The position numbers and the translations under genes were made by a program. Below are positions 1 through 8,541 of a stretch of 26,597 nucleotides of DNA, piece by piece; position 1 is the stretch's first letter; the number at the start of each line of letters is the position of its first letter. Location of the stretch: assembly GCA_002689985.1 (NCBI GenBank), contig NZDC01000020.1, positions 1 to 26,597 of the forward strand. Direction: 5' to 3'. Origin of the DNA: Candidatus Pacearchaeota archaeon. Its GTDB lineage: Archaea; Nanobdellota; Nanobdellia; Pacearchaeales; GW2011-AR1. The notes under the pieces are model-generated. The model saw nothing but the letters and a program-made list of their open reading frames with translations. It made no database searches and was not told where the DNA came from.

Positions 1-815
1 CAAGAAGTAGTTGTTTCTAAAAGAAGTCCCATTTTACTAATTAAATCTGATGGACCTATTCCAACTCCAAGACGCCAACCAGTCATGGCATAAGATTTAC
101 TAAATCCATTGACAATAATTGTTCTTTCCTTACAATTATCCTCTTTACTTGGAGAATAAAAATCTGTTTCAGAATCCTTATAAATCATTCGTGCATAAAT
201 TTCATCACTTAAAAGATAAAGATCATTTTTTTTAGCTATATTATATATTCCTTTCATCTCTTCTTTAGACATTACTGCTCCTGTTGGATTACTTGGAGAA
301 TTGATAATAATCATTCTTGTTTTATCAGTTACAGCTTTTTCAACATCATCGGGATTTAATTTAAATTTGTTTTTCTCATAAAGGGGAATGGTCACTGGTT
401 TTACTCCAAGAAAATTTATAATAGATGCATATGAAACAAAACTTGGATCAGGAATAATAACTTCTTCTCCAGGATTTACAGCACAAGCAACTGCATAATA
501 AATTTGAACGTTTGCTCCAGGAGTAGGTAAAATTTGATCTAAATCAGGTCTAAACCCTCTTGATCTTTTTTCAGTTACATCTGCTGCCGCAGTTTTTAAT
601 TCTAATAAACCAGAAGAAGCAGTATAATGAGTTTCTCCTCTTTTTAATGAATTATAAACAGCATTCATTATATTTGGAGGCGTATTAAAATCAGGATCTC
701 CTATCTCAAAATGTATGATCTCTTTTCCTTGTCTTTCAAGCTCTTGTGTTTTAGCAAGGACTTGAAACATTTTTTGTCCTTCTAATCTATTTGCTGCATC
801 AGATAATCTTCTCAT
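1..815 (-). CDS. Class I/II PLP-dependent aminotransferase (partial, 3' end cut by window edge)
   Basis: This frame is open from the ATG at 815 to the window edge, giving about 271 residues of an expected 380-400. It is a fold-type I aminotransferase of the aspartate aminotransferase superfamily, which moves an amino group between an amino acid and a 2-oxo acid using pyridoxal phosphate in the cytoplasm. The sequence shows FEIGDPDFNTPP near residue 36, the NSPSNPTG substrate/cofactor motif, SDEIYARMIY, and the PLP-lysine motif NGFSKSYAMTGWRLG near the cut end. The start was chosen because MRRLSDAANRL leads directly into the usual N-terminal helix and no better ATG lies upstream. It diverges from the Nudix gene across about 100 bp. 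Substrate specificity (aspartate, alanine or aromatic) cannot be read from the sequence. Confidence 0.9.
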   Translation of the reverse strand, partial: MRRLSDAANRLEGQKMFQVLAKTQELERQGKEIIHFEIGDPDFNTPPNIMNAVYNSLKRGETHYTASSGLLELKTAAADVTEKRSRGFRPDLDQILPTPGANVQIYYAVACAVNPGEEVIIPDPSFVSYASIINFLGVKPVTIPLYEKNKFKLNPDDVEKAVTDKTRMIIINSPSNPTGAVMSKEEMKGIYNIAKKNDLYLLSDEIYARMIYKDSETDFYSPSKEDNCKERTIIVNGFSKSYAMTGWRLGVGIGPSDLISKMGLLLETTTS

Positions 816-888
816 TTTTATTTTAATTGAATAATTATCAAGCCTGGATAATAGTATTTAAGAATTGTGTATTATTCATATGCATTAT

Positions 889-898
889 TTTATATATA
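889..898 (+). promoter_or_regulatory. TATA box for the first Nudix gene
   Basis: TTTATATATA is centred about 25 nt before the ATG at 918, so the message is probably leaderless. Confidence 0.5.
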
Positions 899-917
899 CT
901 AATACTAATTATTATAA

Positions 918-1328
918 ATGGAAAATAAAACAACAACAGCTATTTTTGTTAACTCAAGAAATGAACTTTTATTTTACCTAAGAGATAATAAAAAAACTAT
1001 ACCTTATCCAAACTATTGGTGTACTTTAGGAGGGCACTTTGATGAAAACGAAACTCCTTTACAAGCTTTAAAAAGAGAAATCAAGGAAGAAATTGAATTA
1101 GAAATTGAAGATAAAAATTTAGAATTTTTAGGTATTACTTATGATATTAGAGGATATAAAACATATATCTATAAATCTCAAATAGACAAAGAAATTAATG
1201 AATTAGTTTTAAATGAAGGTCAGGAATTAAAGTTTTTTGGTTTTGAAAAAATGATTAATCTTAAAATGCCTGAATCTCTTAGAAAATTTGTTATTGAAAA
1301 TAAAGATAAGATTATTAATAAGAATTAA
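918..1328 (+). CDS. Nudix hydrolase
   Basis: The 136-residue protein has a near-complete Nudix box: G39, E45, then REIKEE at 53-58. The canonical Gly near the end of the box is Glu60, which some family members tolerate. Nudix enzymes hydrolyse nucleoside diphosphates linked to another group, with Mg2+ held by the REUXEE glutamates. Substrates can be nucleotide sugars or oxidised nucleotides. The protein resembles the second Nudix protein at 6860-7294, both in the box and in the downstream 'EG...FF' stretch, so the two are probably paralogues serving the sugar locus. The gene has its own TATA box 25 nt upstream and probably a leaderless message. Its last 14 bases overlap tail to tail with the epimerase gene. 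The exact substrate is unknown. Confidence 0.88.
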   Translation: MENKTTTAIFVNSRNELLFYLRDNKKTIPYPNYWCTLGGHFDENETPLQALKREIKEEIELEIEDKNLEFLGITYDIRGYKTYIYKSQIDKEINELVLNEGQELKFFGFEKMINLKMPESLRKFVIENKDKIINKN

Positions 1329-2178
1329 AATTTTCTATTGTTTTTTTAATCCCTTCTTCAATACTTACTTTTGCTTCAAAACCTAGTATCTTTTTTGCTT
1401 TTTTTGAATCTATTAAAGAAAAAACTTCTTCCTTTTCTTCTTTTATAATAATGTTGGAGGCCGATTTAGTTTCTTTAATAATTACTTTAGCAAGTTTCTC
1501 TAAATTTGTTGTTTTACCTGTACAAAGAGGAATAGAATCATAATACCTTTCTTGGATACTTTCAATATGTTTAATTCCTAAATAAATACCATTTATTATA
1601 TCATCTATATAAATAAAATCAAATTCTTTTTTGGAATTATTAATAGTTAAATCTTGATTTTCTATAGATCTAGTTATTAATTTAGGAATTAATTTATCAG
1701 GTTTATCTCTTGGGCCATATGTTGTTGCAAATCTTAAAGAAAGAATTTTCATTCCATAATTTTTTGAGTATATTTCTGCACCTAACTCTGACATATATTT
1801 TGAAAATCCATAGATATTTTCTTTGGATTCATTAGTTCCTCCAAGAATAATCCAGGGAAGTTTTTTTTTATTTTTAGCACATTCTAAGATATTCATTGCA
1901 CCTTTAACATTTATATCAACACATTCTTGTGGATTTTTAATAGCTTCACTTACTCTGCTTAATGCACTTAAATTAATAATTCCTTCTAAATTTTCAATAG
2001 CTTTATCTACACAATCGTAATCAGTTATATCTCCTTGTATATATTTAATCTTAGAATTACCAGATTCCTTGATTTGTGATCTACTAAAGTTAATAATATT
2101 ATATTCTTCTTTAGATAATCTATTAAGTAAATGAGAACCTATAAATCCTCTTCCTCCAGTAACTAAAAGATTTTTCAT
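1315..2178 (-). CDS. NAD-dependent sugar epimerase/dehydratase (extended SDR family)
   Basis: The 287-residue protein is an extended short-chain dehydrogenase/reductase of the kind that epimerises, dehydrates or reduces nucleotide sugars. The N-terminal Rossmann motif GGRGFIGSH spans residues 8-16. An acidic GDITD follows at 49-53, and the catalytic YGFSK supplies Tyr123 and Lys127, preceded by GGTNES. The C-terminal half (RFATTYGP, FDFIYIDDI) matches the substrate-binding part of GalE/RmlB-like proteins. It is slightly shorter than the usual 310-330 residues. Its ATG overlaps the stop of the upstream GT9 gene as ATGA, so the two are translationally coupled and probably act on the same glycan. 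The reaction type (4-epimerase, 4,6-dehydratase or reductase) cannot be fixed from motifs alone. Confidence 0.88.
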   Translation of the reverse strand: MKNLLVTGGRGFIGSHLLNRLSKEEYNIINFSRSQIKESGNSKIKYIQGDITDYDCVDKAIENLEGIINLSALSRVSEAIKNPQECVDINVKGAMNILECAKNKKKLPWIILGGTNESKENIYGFSKYMSELGAEIYSKNYGMKILSLRFATTYGPRDKPDKLIPKLITRSIENQDLTINNSKKEFDFIYIDDIINGIYLGIKHIESIQERYYDSIPLCTGKTTNLEKLAKVIIKETKSASNIIIKEEKEEVFSLIDSKKAKKILGFEAKVSIEEGIKKTIENFNSY

Positions 2179-3131
2179 TGTGTTAATTTTATCATTTCCT
2201 GATAAACTCTCTTAACAGATATATCTTCCATACAACATTCTTCCTTTTTACATGTCTTATTAAAACAAGGTATGCAGTCTTGATCATGTTTGGGTAAAAT
2301 TGCTTTTCCCCTATTATAAAAATGAAATTCTTTATGAGGTGTCGGTCCAAATAAACCTAGGACATTCTTTTTTAATGCTATTGCAATATGTAAACCAAGA
2401 CTATCTATACTGATTATATTTTTACAAGAATTTATCCAATCTATATATGAATTAAGATTTTCTAAAACATCTCTACCTTGATCTTTTTGTTTTGTTATAT
2501 TAAATCCATCTTTATTAAGTCTCTTTTCAAGATTATCCCAATTTTCTTTTGGCCAACTTTTTATTGGCCATTTAGAACCAGCAATACTGTTTAACCCAAT
2601 ATCAAATTTTTCATTAGTTTTTGGCTTATAACCTAAAATATATTCTTCTCCATTCCATTTTTTTCCAACTAAACCAAATAAAAGTTCTTGTGAAGTTTTG
2701 TTATTTTCCTTTTTTAAAGAGTGTCTAGATACCATGCTCAAAACATCAAAAGCCCTATCATAAGCTTGTGCACTATTTGTTTGTTCATCAAATCTAAATC
2801 CATACCTCCTCCAAGTCTTTACTAATCTGTTAGAGAATATTCCAATATCATGATTTTTTTCTAGATTTATTATAGTATCAAAATCATCTTCTCTTAATAA
2901 GTGCATTGCATTTTCAAGGTTCCAAACAAGCAATCTATTAATATAATTATTTCCTTTTAGTAATGGAATTGCTTTCTCATCAGTAATCCAAGTTACATGA
3001 TCATTTTTATATAAATGTAACAAAGGTGTTACTCTTAAAACATCTCCGTAACTAACCACTTTTTCTTTTTTATGTTTATCAAGAACTTCTGAGTAGCCTG
3101 TTTTAATAATCAACACCTTATGTTTTTCCAT
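2175..3131 (-). CDS. Glycosyltransferase family 9 (heptosyltransferase-like)
   Basis: The 318-residue protein matches GT9, the family of ADP-heptose:LPS heptosyltransferases, with a GT-B fold. The N-terminal GDVLRVTPLLHLYK (29-42) is the family's 'GD..R.TP.L..L' signature. The C-terminal part has SIDSLGLHIAIAL (241-253), LFGPT (260-264) and a Cys-rich end (C286, C289, C294, C299, C300) typical of many GT9 members. Family enzymes move heptose or a related sugar from a nucleotide donor to a growing surface glycan at the cytoplasmic face of the membrane. An archaeon has no LPS, so the acceptor here is presumably another lipid-linked or protein-linked glycan. A TATA-like element 28 nt before the ATG suggests that this gene starts the GT9-epimerase operon. 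Confidence 0.88.
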   Translation of the reverse strand: MEKHKVLIIKTGYSEVLDKHKKEKVVSYGDVLRVTPLLHLYKNDHVTWITDEKAIPLLKGNNYINRLLVWNLENAMHLLREDDFDTIINLEKNHDIGIFSNRLVKTWRRYGFRFDEQTNSAQAYDRAFDVLSMVSRHSLKKENNKTSQELLFGLVGKKWNGEEYILGYKPKTNEKFDIGLNSIAGSKWPIKSWPKENWDNLEKRLNKDGFNITKQKDQGRDVLENLNSYIDWINSCKNIISIDSLGLHIAIALKKNVLGLFGPTPHKEFHFYNRGKAILPKHDQDCIPCFNKTCKKEECCMEDISVKRVYQEMIKLTQ

Positions 3132-3154
3132 TTAGAAGAAAATTATAAAAACAT

Positions 3155-3163
3155 GTTTAAAAG
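3155..3163 (-). promoter_or_regulatory. TATA box for the GT9-epimerase operon
   Basis: CTTTTAAAC is centred about 28 nt before the ATG at 3131. Confidence 0.4.
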
Positions 3164-3205
3164 TATTATGAAACTATAATATACTGAATATAAGAAGATT
3201 TAATC

Positions 3206-4456
3206 TTATTTCAGATTTTTAAAATCAACTACTTTTTTAACAAAATTTTCCAACCTTGGAAAATTTTTATCCATATCAAAATCTTTTCGTGCTTTTATTA
3301 TATTTTTTTCTAATTTTTTAGAATTTAACTTTTTTAGTTTATCTTTTATATTACCTATTTTCTTTTCATTATAAGAAGAACAAATTCCATATTCTTTCCC
3401 TTTTTTATTTATATACTTATTAAATTCATTAGAAATATAAGGAATTCCTGCTTCAAGATAACTTGATAATTTATTTCCCAATGCTAAGGAAGCTTCTATA
3501 TTATAAGGAGGTTCTGCAGTATTAGCTGGCCAAATTCCAAAATCATACTTAGAAATTTCCAGGATTATTTCTTTAGGTTCTAAAGGCTCATGTAAATGAA
3601 AATATTTTGATTTCAAAATATCATTATAAGTTCTTGTAAAATTATTATCCTCCTCAAAAAAATTAACTACTTTATTATTTGATATAGAATTAGGTCTTGT
3701 ATATAAATGAACATGGATTTTTTGTTTTATTAATGGTTTAATATTATCAAATACATAAGTACACCCTGTTGGTCCTACTGTTCCCATAGAACCAAGATAA
3801 ACCATATGAATATCTTTATCCTTTTTGGATAATTTATTTTTATTTATTGGAACTATAAATTCTTTTGAACAATAAGGATGAAAACAAATTTGTAAGGAAG
3901 GTAATTTTACATTATTTCCAAAAATTCTTCCATTTACAAAATTTAATTCTTCTGGATCTCCTTTATGCATTATCCCCTCGGCATTTTCAAAACAAAATTT
4001 TTCTGATTTAATCTCAAATTTTGGCATACCTGCTTTTATAGCTTGCTTAGAAGTCATATAATATTGAGAACGAATATCATAAGGAAAATAAATTAAGGGA
4101 GATTTTCTAAATAAAATCCTCATTATAGCACAAGGCCAACTTGGTGAAGCTCTAGTAAAAATTGCATAAGGCTTTAATTTCAAGATAGATTTCCCTATCT
4201 TAAAAATATCTCTTAATTTTTTAAATAAAGAACCAAGAATTAATGGAGCGTTCTTTAAATTTATCTTAAAAAAACTAAGATTAAAGAAAAATATTTTATC
4301 AAAAGCACTTTTATGGAAGTCCTTTGATGAACCTGACTCTAATAAAACTATTAAAATTGTTTCATAACCTTTTTTTCTAAACAATTTAGCTATTTTATAA
4401 ATCATAACTGTTGGAAAAGGTTCTAAAAAAACTATTTGTTTCTTCTTTGATTTCAT
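3206..4456 (-). CDS. Probable GT-B glycosyltransferase (GT4-like)
   Basis: The 416-residue soluble protein looks like a retaining GT-B glycosyltransferase. An N-terminal Rossmann-like half (IVFLEPFPTVMIYKIAKLF, then a 'KPYAIFTRASPSWP' segment) is followed by MVYLGSMG at about residue 225, the usual opening of the C-terminal nucleotide-sugar domain. After that comes a late 'ASLALGNKLSSYLEAGIPYI' stretch that resembles the E-x-x-A-x-G/P donor-binding region of GT4 enzymes. The EX7E glutamate pair is not obvious, so the family call is tentative. It sits among other glycan genes and probably adds one sugar. The gene reads away from the plus-strand radical SAM operon, and both promoters must lie in the 133-bp gap. 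Confidence 0.7.
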   Translation of the reverse strand: MKSKKKQIVFLEPFPTVMIYKIAKLFRKKGYETILIVLLESGSSKDFHKSAFDKIFFFNLSFFKINLKNAPLILGSLFKKLRDIFKIGKSILKLKPYAIFTRASPSWPCAIMRILFRKSPLIYFPYDIRSQYYMTSKQAIKAGMPKFEIKSEKFCFENAEGIMHKGDPEELNFVNGRIFGNNVKLPSLQICFHPYCSKEFIVPINKNKLSKKDKDIHMVYLGSMGTVGPTGCTYVFDNIKPLIKQKIHVHLYTRPNSISNNKVVNFFEEDNNFTRTYNDILKSKYFHLHEPLEPKEIILEISKYDFGIWPANTAEPPYNIEASLALGNKLSSYLEAGIPYISNEFNKYINKKGKEYGICSSYNEKKIGNIKDKLKKLNSKKLEKNIIKARKDFDMDKNFPRLENFVKKVVDFKNLK

Positions 4457-4589
4457 TTTCTAAATTTTATAAGTAATATGAATTTGATAATTAAAAGACT
4501 TATAAATTTATTTAAATATCTTCCTAAGATCAAATATATTTATACTACAATAACTTTAAAAAACAATTTTAGATTCTAATATTTATAAG

Positions 4590-6056
4590 ATGGTATCGAA
4601 TTTAGATTTACTTTTAATTAATGTTGGGGGAACAAAAAAGAAAGTCTATCAAGATTTAAGTAAAGATTTTTCTGCAATAGAACCTCCATTTTGGGCTGCG
4701 TTAACTGCAGGATTTATTAGAAATAAAGGTTATAATGTAAAAATAATAGATTCAAATGCAGAAAATTTAACTCATGGGGAAACGGCAGAAATTGTAAAAG
4801 AACATAATCCTAAATTAACAAACATTGTTGTCTATGGTCAACATCCTTCAGCATCAACACAATTGATGACTAGTGTTGGAGAACTATGTAAAGAAATAAA
4901 AAATATAGAACCGGGTAGAAAAATAATCTTAACAGGACTTCATCCTTCTGCACTTCCCAAAAGAACTATTAAAGAAGAAAATTGTGATTTTGTCTGTCAA
5001 GGAGAAGGATTTTATACTTTACAAGGATTGTTAGAAAATTCTAAATTAAATAATATTCCTGGACTATGGTGGAAAGAAAATGGAGAAATTATAAACACTT
5101 TAAGAGCAAAGAACATTGGAAATTTAACTTCTGAATTAAAGGATGTTGCTTGGGATTTATTGCCTATGCATAAATATAAAGCACATAACTGGCAATGTTT
5201 AGATGATTTAGATTCAAGACTTCAATATGCATCTATTTCGACAAGTCTTGGATGTCCCTTTACCTGTGATTTTTGCTCTATACAAGAAACTTTTGGAGAG
5301 AGAAAAACAAGAAACTGGAATCCTTCATGGGTGGTTGAACAATTAAAGATACTCTCTAAAGAATATAATATCAAAAATATAAAAATTATTGATGAAATGT
5401 TTATTCTTAATCCAAATCATTTTATGAAGATTGCAAAAGGAATAATTAAAGAAGACCTTGACTTAAATATTTGGGCTTATGCAAGAGTAGATACTATAAA
5501 AGAAAACCATCTTGATACTTTAAAAAAAGCAGGATTTAATTGGTTATGTCTTGGTTATGAAGCAGGAAGTGATAAAGTTAGAGAAGATGTGCATAAAGGA
5601 AAATTTACAAGAGAAGATATGATTCAAAATAGGAAAATTATTGGAAAACATGGAATAAATATTCTTGCAAATTATGTATTTGGATTCCCAGAAGAAACCA
5701 AAGAAAGTATGCAAGAAACATTAGATCTTGCAATAGAATTAAATTGTGAATTTGCAAATCTTTATTGTAATACTGCATGGCCTGGATCAAATTTATATAA
5801 CAATACTATTCAAAATAATGTTGAAGTTCCAAAGACTTGGGTTGATTATGCTCAACATAGTTATAATTTTTTACCACTTCCAACAAAACATCTTTCTCCA
5901 AGAGAAGTTTTAGAATTTAGAGATAATGCTTTTGATAATTATTTTAAAAATCCGGAATATTTAAAAATGGTTGGATCAAAATTTGGACCAAAAACAAAAG
6001 AACATATTGAAAATATGACTAAAACAAAATTAAAAAGAAAATTATTAGGTGATTGA
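4590..6056 (+). CDS. B12-binding domain radical SAM protein
   Basis: The 488-residue protein has an N-terminal cobalamin-binding-like Rossmann domain (about 1-160, with AGFIRNKGYNVKIIDSN and ILTGLHPSALP) and a radical SAM domain with GCPFTCDFC, placing the three cluster cysteines at C222, C226 and C229. Enzymes of this class use a [4Fe-4S] cluster to cleave S-adenosylmethionine and often methylate unactivated carbons, or rearrange them, with cobalamin. The later TIM-barrel segments (WAYARVDTI, CLGYEAGSD, GFPEETKESMQETL) match the class well. The substrate is unknown. As first gene of the plus-strand operon with a phosphatase, a Nudix hydrolase, another radical SAM enzyme and a transketolase, it probably works on a sugar or nucleotide-sugar intermediate. 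The stop codon lies one base before the next ATG. Confidence 0.9.
   Translation: MVSNLDLLLINVGGTKKKVYQDLSKDFSAIEPPFWAALTAGFIRNKGYNVKIIDSNAENLTHGETAEIVKEHNPKLTNIVVYGQHPSASTQLMTSVGELCKEIKNIEPGRKIILTGLHPSALPKRTIKEENCDFVCQGEGFYTLQGLLENSKLNNIPGLWWKENGEIINTLRAKNIGNLTSELKDVAWDLLPMHKYKAHNWQCLDDLDSRLQYASISTSLGCPFTCDFCSIQETFGERKTRNWNPSWVVEQLKILSKEYNIKNIKIIDEMFILNPNHFMKIAKGIIKEDLDLNIWAYARVDTIKENHLDTLKKAGFNWLCLGYEAGSDKVREDVHKGKFTREDMIQNRKIIGKHGINILANYVFGFPEETKESMQETLDLAIELNCEFANLYCNTAWPGSNLYNNTIQNNVEVPKTWVDYAQHSYNFLPLPTKHLSPREVLEFRDNAFDNYFKNPEYLKMVGSKFGPKTKEHIENMTKTKLKRKLLGD
6047..6053 (+). promoter_or_regulatory. Shine-Dalgarno sequence for the phosphatase gene
   Basis: AGGTGAT is complementary to the usual 16S rRNA 3' end and ends 4 nt before the ATG at 6058, which decides that start over the GTG at 6049. 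Confidence 0.5.
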
Positions 6057-6057
6057 T

Positions 6058-6846
6058 ATGAGTAAATATAGTATCTATAAGAAGTTTGCAATAAAAACTG
6101 CTCTTGCGGCAGGAAAAATACTTTTAGATAATTATAAACAGACACAAAAACTGGAATGGAATCAGAAACAGCATTTTAGAACAAAAGTAGATATTGCAAG
6201 TGATAAATTAATTAGAAAAAGAATTAAAGAGAAATTTCCTACTCATAATATTTATTCTGAAGAAAATAAAAATTTAGAAAATAAATCAGATTTTAGCTGG
6301 ATTATTGATCCTCTTGATGGAACAATTCCATATACTTTTGGAATAACAGATCATTTTAGTGTTTGTGTTGCATTAGTTAAAGGGAAAACTCCTATTGTAG
6401 GAGTTATATATGCTCCAAAAAGAAATGAAATCTATGTTGCAGAAAAGGGGCATGGGACGTATTGCAATAATAAAAAAATAAAAGTTTCTCAGGAAAATAA
6501 TATTAACCATGTTTTAATTGGTTTGGATGGAGGCAAGGAAACAAAATATTTTAAAAGAACAAATCTTGCACAATATGTTAAGAAACTTTATTCTCCACAA
6601 GGAATTACTTGTTTTTTATCTTCAGGTTGCGCTTCTGTTCCTTTAGCTCTAACAGCAAGTGGAAAGATACATTCTTATATGGCATTAAGCCTAGAACAAT
6701 GGGATATGGCTGCAGCAGTTATTATTAATAGAGAAGCTGGAGCAAAAGTAACTAATATTAAAGGAAAACAATGGGATATTAAAGATAAATCAATCATCGT
6801 AGCAAATCCTAAATTACATAATAAATTATTAAAAATAATTTCATAG
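6058..6846 (+). CDS. Inositol monophosphatase family phosphatase
   Basis: The 262-residue protein belongs to the Mg2+-dependent, lithium-sensitive phosphatase superfamily (IMPase/FBPase/CysQ-like), which removes phosphate from sugars, inositol or phosphoadenosine. Metal ligands are visible as SEEN (E68, E69), IIDPLDGT (D84, D87) and the late QWDMAAA (D216). The residue after DGTI is Pro rather than the usual Asn (DGTIPY instead of DGTxNF), a small oddity near the active site. A GTG at 6049 in the same frame would add three residues. I chose the ATG at 6058 because AGGTGAT at 6047-6053 is a good Shine-Dalgarno sequence placed for it. In this operon the likely substrate is a phosphorylated sugar made by the neighbouring enzymes. 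Confidence 0.88.
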   Translation: MSKYSIYKKFAIKTALAAGKILLDNYKQTQKLEWNQKQHFRTKVDIASDKLIRKRIKEKFPTHNIYSEENKNLENKSDFSWIIDPLDGTIPYTFGITDHFSVCVALVKGKTPIVGVIYAPKRNEIYVAEKGHGTYCNNKKIKVSQENNINHVLIGLDGGKETKYFKRTNLAQYVKKLYSPQGITCFLSSGCASVPLALTASGKIHSYMALSLEQWDMAAAVIINREAGAKVTNIKGKQWDIKDKSIIVANPKLHNKLLKIIS

Positions 6847-6859
6847 AAAAAATTTTATC

Positions 6860-7294
6860 ATGGAAAAAAGAGATGTCGCAGAAGCAATAATTGTAAATAA
6901 TAAAAATGAAGTCCTATTACAAAAAAAGACTTTAGATTATTTAACTGTGCCAGGAGGATATTGGACTGTTTTTGGAGGAGAAATTGAAGATGGTGAAACT
7001 CCAGAACAAGCCTTAAAAAGAGAAGTTAAAGAAGAAATAGCATTTAACATAAATAAATTTAAATTATCCAAAATTAAAGACTATAAACTTCCAACTGCAT
7101 TTTATGGAAAAAGATATATTTTCGAAGGTTTATTTGATCAAGAAATTTCTAGTATAATTTTAAAAGAAGGTGCTGGATTTGCTTTTTTTAATATCTCAGA
7201 AATAAATTCTATAAAAGTAGACCCCCTATGTTTAGAAGTATTAAAAGAGTATTTTCAAGAACAACAATCCTTAATAACTAAAAAAAGGAATTAA
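6860..7294 (+). CDS. Nudix hydrolase (second copy in the locus)
   Basis: The 144-residue protein has a Nudix box with G40, E46 and REVKEE at 54-59, preceded by PGGYWTVFGG. It probably cleaves a nucleoside diphosphate derivative and is cytoplasmic. It shares with the Nudix protein at 918-1328 the spacing of the box and the 'EG...FF' segment before the last helix, so the two look like paralogues of one subfamily. It lies 13 nt after the phosphatase stop and 6 nt before the next radical SAM gene, inside one plus-strand operon. Its role could be to hydrolyse a nucleotide-sugar intermediate or to clear a damaged one. The substrate cannot be read from the sequence. Confidence 0.88.
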   Translation: MEKRDVAEAIIVNNKNEVLLQKKTLDYLTVPGGYWTVFGGEIEDGETPEQALKREVKEEIAFNINKFKLSKIKDYKLPTAFYGKRYIFEGLFDQEISSIILKEGAGFAFFNISEINSIKVDPLCLEVLKEYFQEQQSLITKKRN

Positions 7295-7300
7295 TTAAAA

Positions 7301-8464
7301 ATGGCAAGAGATGATTGGCAAATAAAAGCGAGAGAATGGGAAGATAAAAGTAAATATAATTCTTTTAACTCTTTTAAAGGATTAACTTGGTTACATTCAA
7401 ATTATATTCCAATTGCTAAGTGGTTAAAAGGTGAAGGTGAATTGCCTCCGCCTATTGAACTTTCTTTAGATCCTGGCCACTTATGTAATTTTGGATGTGG
7501 TCATTGCAATGCTCAAAGATATTTAAAGATTAATGTAAAAGAAATCAAAAAAGATATGAAGCTTATGCCAAAAAAACATTTAGAAAATTTAATTGATTTT
7601 ACTAGTGATTGGGGTGTGAGAGGAGTATGTATTGGTGGTGGTGGAGAACCTTTAATGAATAAAAATGTTTGGAAACTCCCTTCATACATATCTAATAAAG
7701 GTATGCAATCTTCATTTGCTACACATGGAGGATTAATTGATGAACTAATTGCTGAAGAGATGATGTATTGTCGTTGGGTGGGTGTTTCTGTTGATTCAGG
7801 AACAAAAGAAACCTTCGAGAGGGTGCATAAATCTAATGACTTTGAAAAAGTCATTAATAATTTAAAACTTTTAGTTTCAAAAAAGGAAAAAACAAAATCT
7901 AATATAGATATAGCATATAAATTTCTAATTAGACCAGATAATTGGGGAGATTTATATTCAGCTGCAAGACTTGCAAAAGATATTGGAGCAAGAGATTTTC
8001 ATGCTAGGCCTGTTGACTTAGAAAGAAAAGATTTTAAACAAGCAATGAAAGTTAATTATAAAATTGAAGAAATTCATGAACAATTTCATAAGTGTCATGA
8101 ATTAGAAAAAGGGGATGATTTTAGAGTTTTTACTATTATGCATAAATATAATACTGAATTTAAAGTACACCATACATTCAAGAATTGTGTATCTTCCTCT
8201 TTAATGCTTCAAGCATGTGCTGATGGAAATGCATATGTTTGTGCTGATCATAGAATAGAAGAGAGATTTAGACTAACAAGTCATTATCCAAATCCAGAAA
8301 ATATAAGAAAATATTGGGGAAGCGATAATCATAGAAAATTGTTACAATCAATAAATGTTGATCAAGAATGTGCTAGATGTACTTATGGAGAATTTGCAAG
8401 ACAAATTGAAGAAATGGCAATAGGTAAAAATGGAAAAGATCCTATGTGTTTAGATTTTCCTTAA
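7301..8464 (+). CDS. Radical SAM protein with SPASM/twitch-like C-terminal Cys set
   Basis: The 387-residue protein carries the radical SAM motif CNFGCGHC (C62, C66, C69), a glycine-rich GGGGEP (113-117) that contacts SAM, and VSVDSGTKETFERVH, typical of the barrel. The C-terminal third holds further cysteines (C296, C306, C314, C357, C360, C383), an arrangement like SPASM or twitch domains that bind one or two auxiliary Fe-S clusters. Enzymes of this type dehydrogenate or otherwise modify sugars, peptides or cyclitols. There is no B12 domain, unlike the other two radical SAM proteins here. It sits just ahead of the split transketolase, so a sugar-type substrate is plausible but is an inference. 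The start is supported by spacing: 6 nt after the upstream stop. Confidence 0.85.
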   Translation: MARDDWQIKAREWEDKSKYNSFNSFKGLTWLHSNYIPIAKWLKGEGELPPPIELSLDPGHLCNFGCGHCNAQRYLKINVKEIKKDMKLMPKKHLENLIDFTSDWGVRGVCIGGGGEPLMNKNVWKLPSYISNKGMQSSFATHGGLIDELIAEEMMYCRWVGVSVDSGTKETFERVHKSNDFEKVINNLKLLVSKKEKTKSNIDIAYKFLIRPDNWGDLYSAARLAKDIGARDFHARPVDLERKDFKQAMKVNYKIEEIHEQFHKCHELEKGDDFRVFTIMHKYNTEFKVHHTFKNCVSSSLMLQACADGNAYVCADHRIEERFRLTSHYPNPENIRKYWGSDNHRKLLQSINVDQECARCTYGEFARQIEEMAIGKNGKDPMCLDFP

Positions 8465-8494
8465 ACTTTACTATAATAATCTTAAAAAAATAAT

Positions 8495-8541
8495 AGGAGG
8501 AGTACATAAATCTTTAAAAAGAAAAATGATAAAGATTTGAA
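8495..8541 (+). promoter_or_regulatory. Distant Shine-Dalgarno plus hairpin ahead of the transketolase N gene
   Basis: AGGAGG lies at 8495-8500, about 40 nt before the ATG at 8542, too far for normal use. Between them AAATCTTT (8508-8515) and AAAGATTT (8531-8538) can pair as a perfect 8-bp stem with a 15-nt loop. Folding the stem would bring the Shine-Dalgarno to about 10 nt from the ATG. The motifs are seen directly. The bridging role is inference. Confidence 0.45.

Noticed and set aside
3195..3207. Palindrome AAGATT-T-AATCTT at the end of the GT-B glycosyltransferase gene as a terminator
   Set aside because: A 1-nt centre cannot form a stable hairpin without opening pairs, no T-run follows, and archaea do not depend on hairpin terminators. 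It may be chance in AT-rich DNA.
7513..7854. 113-residue open frame on the minus strand
   Set aside because: Antisense shadow of the SPASM-like radical SAM gene, without motif or promoter.
8526..8540. Four-codon frame (MIKI) ahead of the transketolase gene
   Set aside because: Too short to support, and explained by the inverted repeat that it overlaps.
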